This document shows positions 62,480-64,000 of a stretch of DNA of 64,000 bases, in pieces. This stretch comes from Spirochaetota bacterium. GTDB taxonomy: Bacteria; Spirochaetota; UBA4802; UBA5550. The notes under the pieces were generated by a model. It ran no database searches. It was not told the DNA's origin and saw nothing but the letters and a program-made list of their open reading frames with translations. Within the stretch, counting starts at the first letter, position 1; each line of letters starts with the position of its first letter. Made by a program: the position numbers and the translations under genes. The DNA lies in assembly GCA_016933025.1 (NCBI GenBank), contig JAFGBT010000028.1, positions 145,978 to 209,977 on the forward strand, written 5' to 3'.

Positions 62480-62550
62480 TTATTAGCGCCTTGCCGGCGT
62501 TTTGCCCGGCGAACCGCTACGCGGTTTAGGCTACGCTTGGGCGTTATAAG
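62480..62550. repeat. attC-like or cassette-associated spacer
   Basis: The stretch from TTATTAGCGCC to GGGCGTTATAAG has partial inverse pairing of its ends. Inside, AACCGC-TAC-GCGGTT (62512-62526) is a perfect hairpin, and CGGCGAACCGCT is shared with the spacer at 61611-61628. The terminal GTTATAA deviates from GTTRRRY, so it is only attC-like. Confidence 0.35.
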
Positions 62551-62676
62551 AAAGCGGCGCGCTATTTTATCAATGCAGAGGGCGGCCGTTCTGGCCGCCC
62601 AAAAGAGCAAAAAAAACAAACAAGGGGGCAACAGTCCCTTGTATCCACCTTCTTGAATTGTTAAATAGTTAAATTC

Positions 62677-63285
62677 TTAAAAAGCCCGGACAGCCCGAAC
62701 CCTGCCCGTGGTGTTCTTAGGGCCGCTGCCCTGGTCGCCATTGGTGAAACTCTCCTTCCACACGACGGCAGCACCGTCCTCAGACGAGCTCAAATAGTAA
62801 TTATCAGCGAAACCGCCGGCACCACTGTTATCTCCTGTGCCGTCATCAACCAGGTTATCCCATATGGCATTCAGTTCATATCTCGAGGGTAAAAACCAGT
62901 CGGTCATTCCGCCGCCGTGATAATCTCTGCATATTTTTGCCGCACTGTAAACATGTTCGCTCTGAACAATAATAGCGTCAGTGTTCGCAGATCCAGTCCC
63001 TATTGCAGTTCCCGTTGTCCCGACTAGTGTAGATGCAATATTACTCCATACTGAACCTAAACTCTGATCAACCGGCGCCACCTCTAATCCGTGCAACCCT
63101 CCATCGGTTACATAGAATACGATACCTACTCCGCTTGGACCGATATCGCCTATGACGTATGTTTTGCTGCCTCCGGCAAGAAGTAGAAGATTTTTGTTAT
63201 TGTCCTTCTTCTCCGTGTCGCAGGACAAAAGGGCCATGGCAAAGCAAAGCATCGGAACTGTCATGAAGCGTAGCTGTGGTTTCAC
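62677..63285 (-). CDS. DUF1566 (Lcl-domain) lipoprotein
   Basis: The 202-residue protein has a lipobox MALLSC, then GDIGPSGVGIVFYVTDGGLHG and YHGGGMTDWFLPSRYELNAIW, ending in GRVRAVRAF, the Lcl/DUF1566 domain typical of spirochaetal and deltaproteobacterial surface proteins. Ligand unknown. It lies on the opposite strand from the cassette-like genes. A short spacer holding 62480-62550 precedes its 3' end. Confidence 0.82.
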   Translation of the reverse strand: MKPQLRFMTVPMLCFAMALLSCDTEKKDNNKNLLLLAGGSKTYVIGDIGPSGVGIVFYVTDGGLHGLEVAPVDQSLGSVWSNIASTLVGTTGTAIGTGSANTDAIIVQSEHVYSAAKICRDYHGGGMTDWFLPSRYELNAIWDNLVDDGTGDNSGAGGFADNYYLSSSEDGAAVVWKESFTNGDQGSGPKNTTGRVRAVRAF

Positions 63286-63545
63286 GGTTCTTCCCCTGAA
63301 ATAAGATTTTTTATCGAATGAAATGAATCTACACGATTCATTTCGTTGAATTAACTAATCAAGTCTCTATACTGTGAATATGTCAATAGTTTATTGACTT
63401 GTTCAACAGCATACAAATCGTATAATTGATCAGTTTTTGTTTCAGATACAATTTGTTCCATGTAAATGCTGCAATACATCACCCGCTTCGCGAACTGCGG
63501 TGCTCGGGCTCGCGCTTCTCCCCCAGGCTTCGGGCACGACGCCCA

Positions 63546-63566
63546 GCCCTTCGACAGGCTCAGGGC
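63546..63566. repeat. Dispersed GCCCTTCGACAGGCTCAGGGC repeat
   Basis: This 21-bp imperfect palindrome is known from many environmental genomes, where in other frames it encodes PEPVEG or LSLSKG strings. Only one copy is in the window. Confidence 0.75.
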
Positions 63567-63621
63567 AGGCTCTGCTTCGGACAGCACATAGCTCCTCTGC
63601 CGCAGCGAGTTTATTTTTTTT

Positions 63622-63640
63622 GCAGGGGCTTCGCCCCTGC
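63622..63640. repeat. GC-rich hairpin with CTTCG loop
   Basis: GCAGGGG and CCCCTGC flank CTTCG, forming a very stable stem. It follows an eight-T run on the + strand side, so it could end a - strand transcript only weakly. It is more likely a REP-type element. Confidence 0.5.
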
Positions 63641-63893
63641 ACTCCAGTGACACGCAGGAAGCGTGTTAACGCGAGGATGGCGCAGGAGGCGCCTTCCGGA
63701 GCGTAAGGTAAAAAAGAATTGAAAAGACTCTTAAAACCGATAAGCCAAGAACAGACTCGGAAAAACGCACCAGTATAAGACGTTACACTAACGTAAACCC
63801 TATAGCCCCCGCCGGCGATTGAGGCGGCACGCGAGCCGCCGTGTTTGTGACGTCCTGTCACCGGCGGCAGGCAGACATCCTGTCTGCTCGGTC

Positions 63894-63939
63894 TCGATAA
63901 GGGGGCCATCGTGCGGGGTTGATGACCAACCCCTTTTTT
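63894..63939. repeat. Right copy of 20-bp edge repeat and a terminator
   Basis: TCGATAAGGGGGCCATCGTG (63894-63913) repeats 60874-60893 with two changes. It is followed by GGGGTTG-ATGAC-CAACCCC and a T-run (63915-63939), a clear rho-independent terminator on the + strand. Its partner gene is not visible in the window. Confidence 0.65.
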
Positions 63940-64000
63940 ATTAAATGATATACAATATATTATTTGCAAACATATTTGTATATACGTTGAGCATTAATGC

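Larger units (their letters stand above)
63286..64000. other. Gene-poor right edge with dispersed repeats
   Basis: No convincing gene; long frames here are crossed by REP-like repeats and are not supported by codon pattern. It contains the 63546, 63622 and 63894 elements listed separately. The final 60 bp are very AT-rich. Confidence 0.5.

Noticed and set aside
63442..63969. 175-residue frame on the - strand at the right edge
   Set aside because: It crosses REP-like repeats that produce PEPVEG-type peptides, and shows no domain.

Overview
The window looks like a chromosomal segment of an anaerobic or microaerophilic bacterium that uses selenium, most likely an uncultured member of the Spirochaetota near the Leptospira side. 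That placement is an inference. It rests on a small protein resembling the leptospiral DUF1564 family (60245-60685), a very large leptospira-style lipoprotein (55302-59975), a giant kinase/ATPase/GAF/AraC regulator (17593-22269), and several lipoboxes with Ser before the Cys. There is no rRNA and only one tRNA (Arg, anticodon TCG). Most of the window is GC-rich; the stretch from about 60.9 to 62.4 kb is visibly AT-rich.

Layout. 0-9 kb is an oxygen and peroxide defence island: a ferritin-like diiron protein, a Bcp-type peroxiredoxin, a multihaem cytochrome, a flavodiiron protein, a PerR-like Fur protein, then rubredoxin, cytochrome bd (cydAB), desulfoferrodoxin and rubrerythrin behind a promoter that overlaps a PerR-like box. 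Convergent to rubrerythrin lies a HesB/IscA-like gene with an in-frame TGA, read here as a selenoprotein. 9-11.5 kb holds cysteine synthesis (serine acetyltransferase, cysteine synthase). 11.7-25.8 kb holds housekeeping and signalling genes, including the giant regulator, an APH/SCP2 phosphotransferase next to a CrtC/AttH-like protein, and a PilZ protein. 26-30.7 kb carries a gamma-carbonic-anhydrase-like protein, a MetV-like/CCG iron-sulphur pair, J-domain proteins and a methyltransferase. 31-33.6 kb is a Fur-box-rich cluster of small iron-sulphur and zinc-ribbon proteins with fur itself.

34-45.7 kb is the most coherent system. It has a NapH-like polyferredoxin with an overlapping tiny ferredoxin, a sigma-54 activator, a selenium block (YedE transporter, TusA/YedF-like protein, DUF3343 protein), and then, behind a near-consensus sigma-54 promoter, a run of NifX/ORP-family proteins, two MinD-type ATPases with inserted ferredoxin domains, an Mrp ATPase, an MBL hydrolase and an FmdB zinc ribbon. 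This resembles the orange-protein (ORP) operon of Desulfovibrio. It is followed by a peroxiredoxin whose catalytic residue is encoded by TGA with a well-formed SECIS-like hairpin just downstream. The selenium block and the two selenoprotein genes support one another.

45.7-60 kb holds membrane proteins (YibE/F, TauE half-transporter, sodium symporter, orphan RND pump), a GDSL esterase, an acidic protein of unknown function, and a 1557-residue lipoprotein whose N-terminal third recalls anthrax protective-antigen-type pore formers. 60-64 kb is an accessory region with AT-rich GNAT and methyltransferase genes, a DUF1566 lipoprotein, hairpins and a 20-bp repeat at both edges. No CRISPR array, transposase, integrase, rRNA or selenocysteine machinery gene (selA, selB, selC, selD) was seen.
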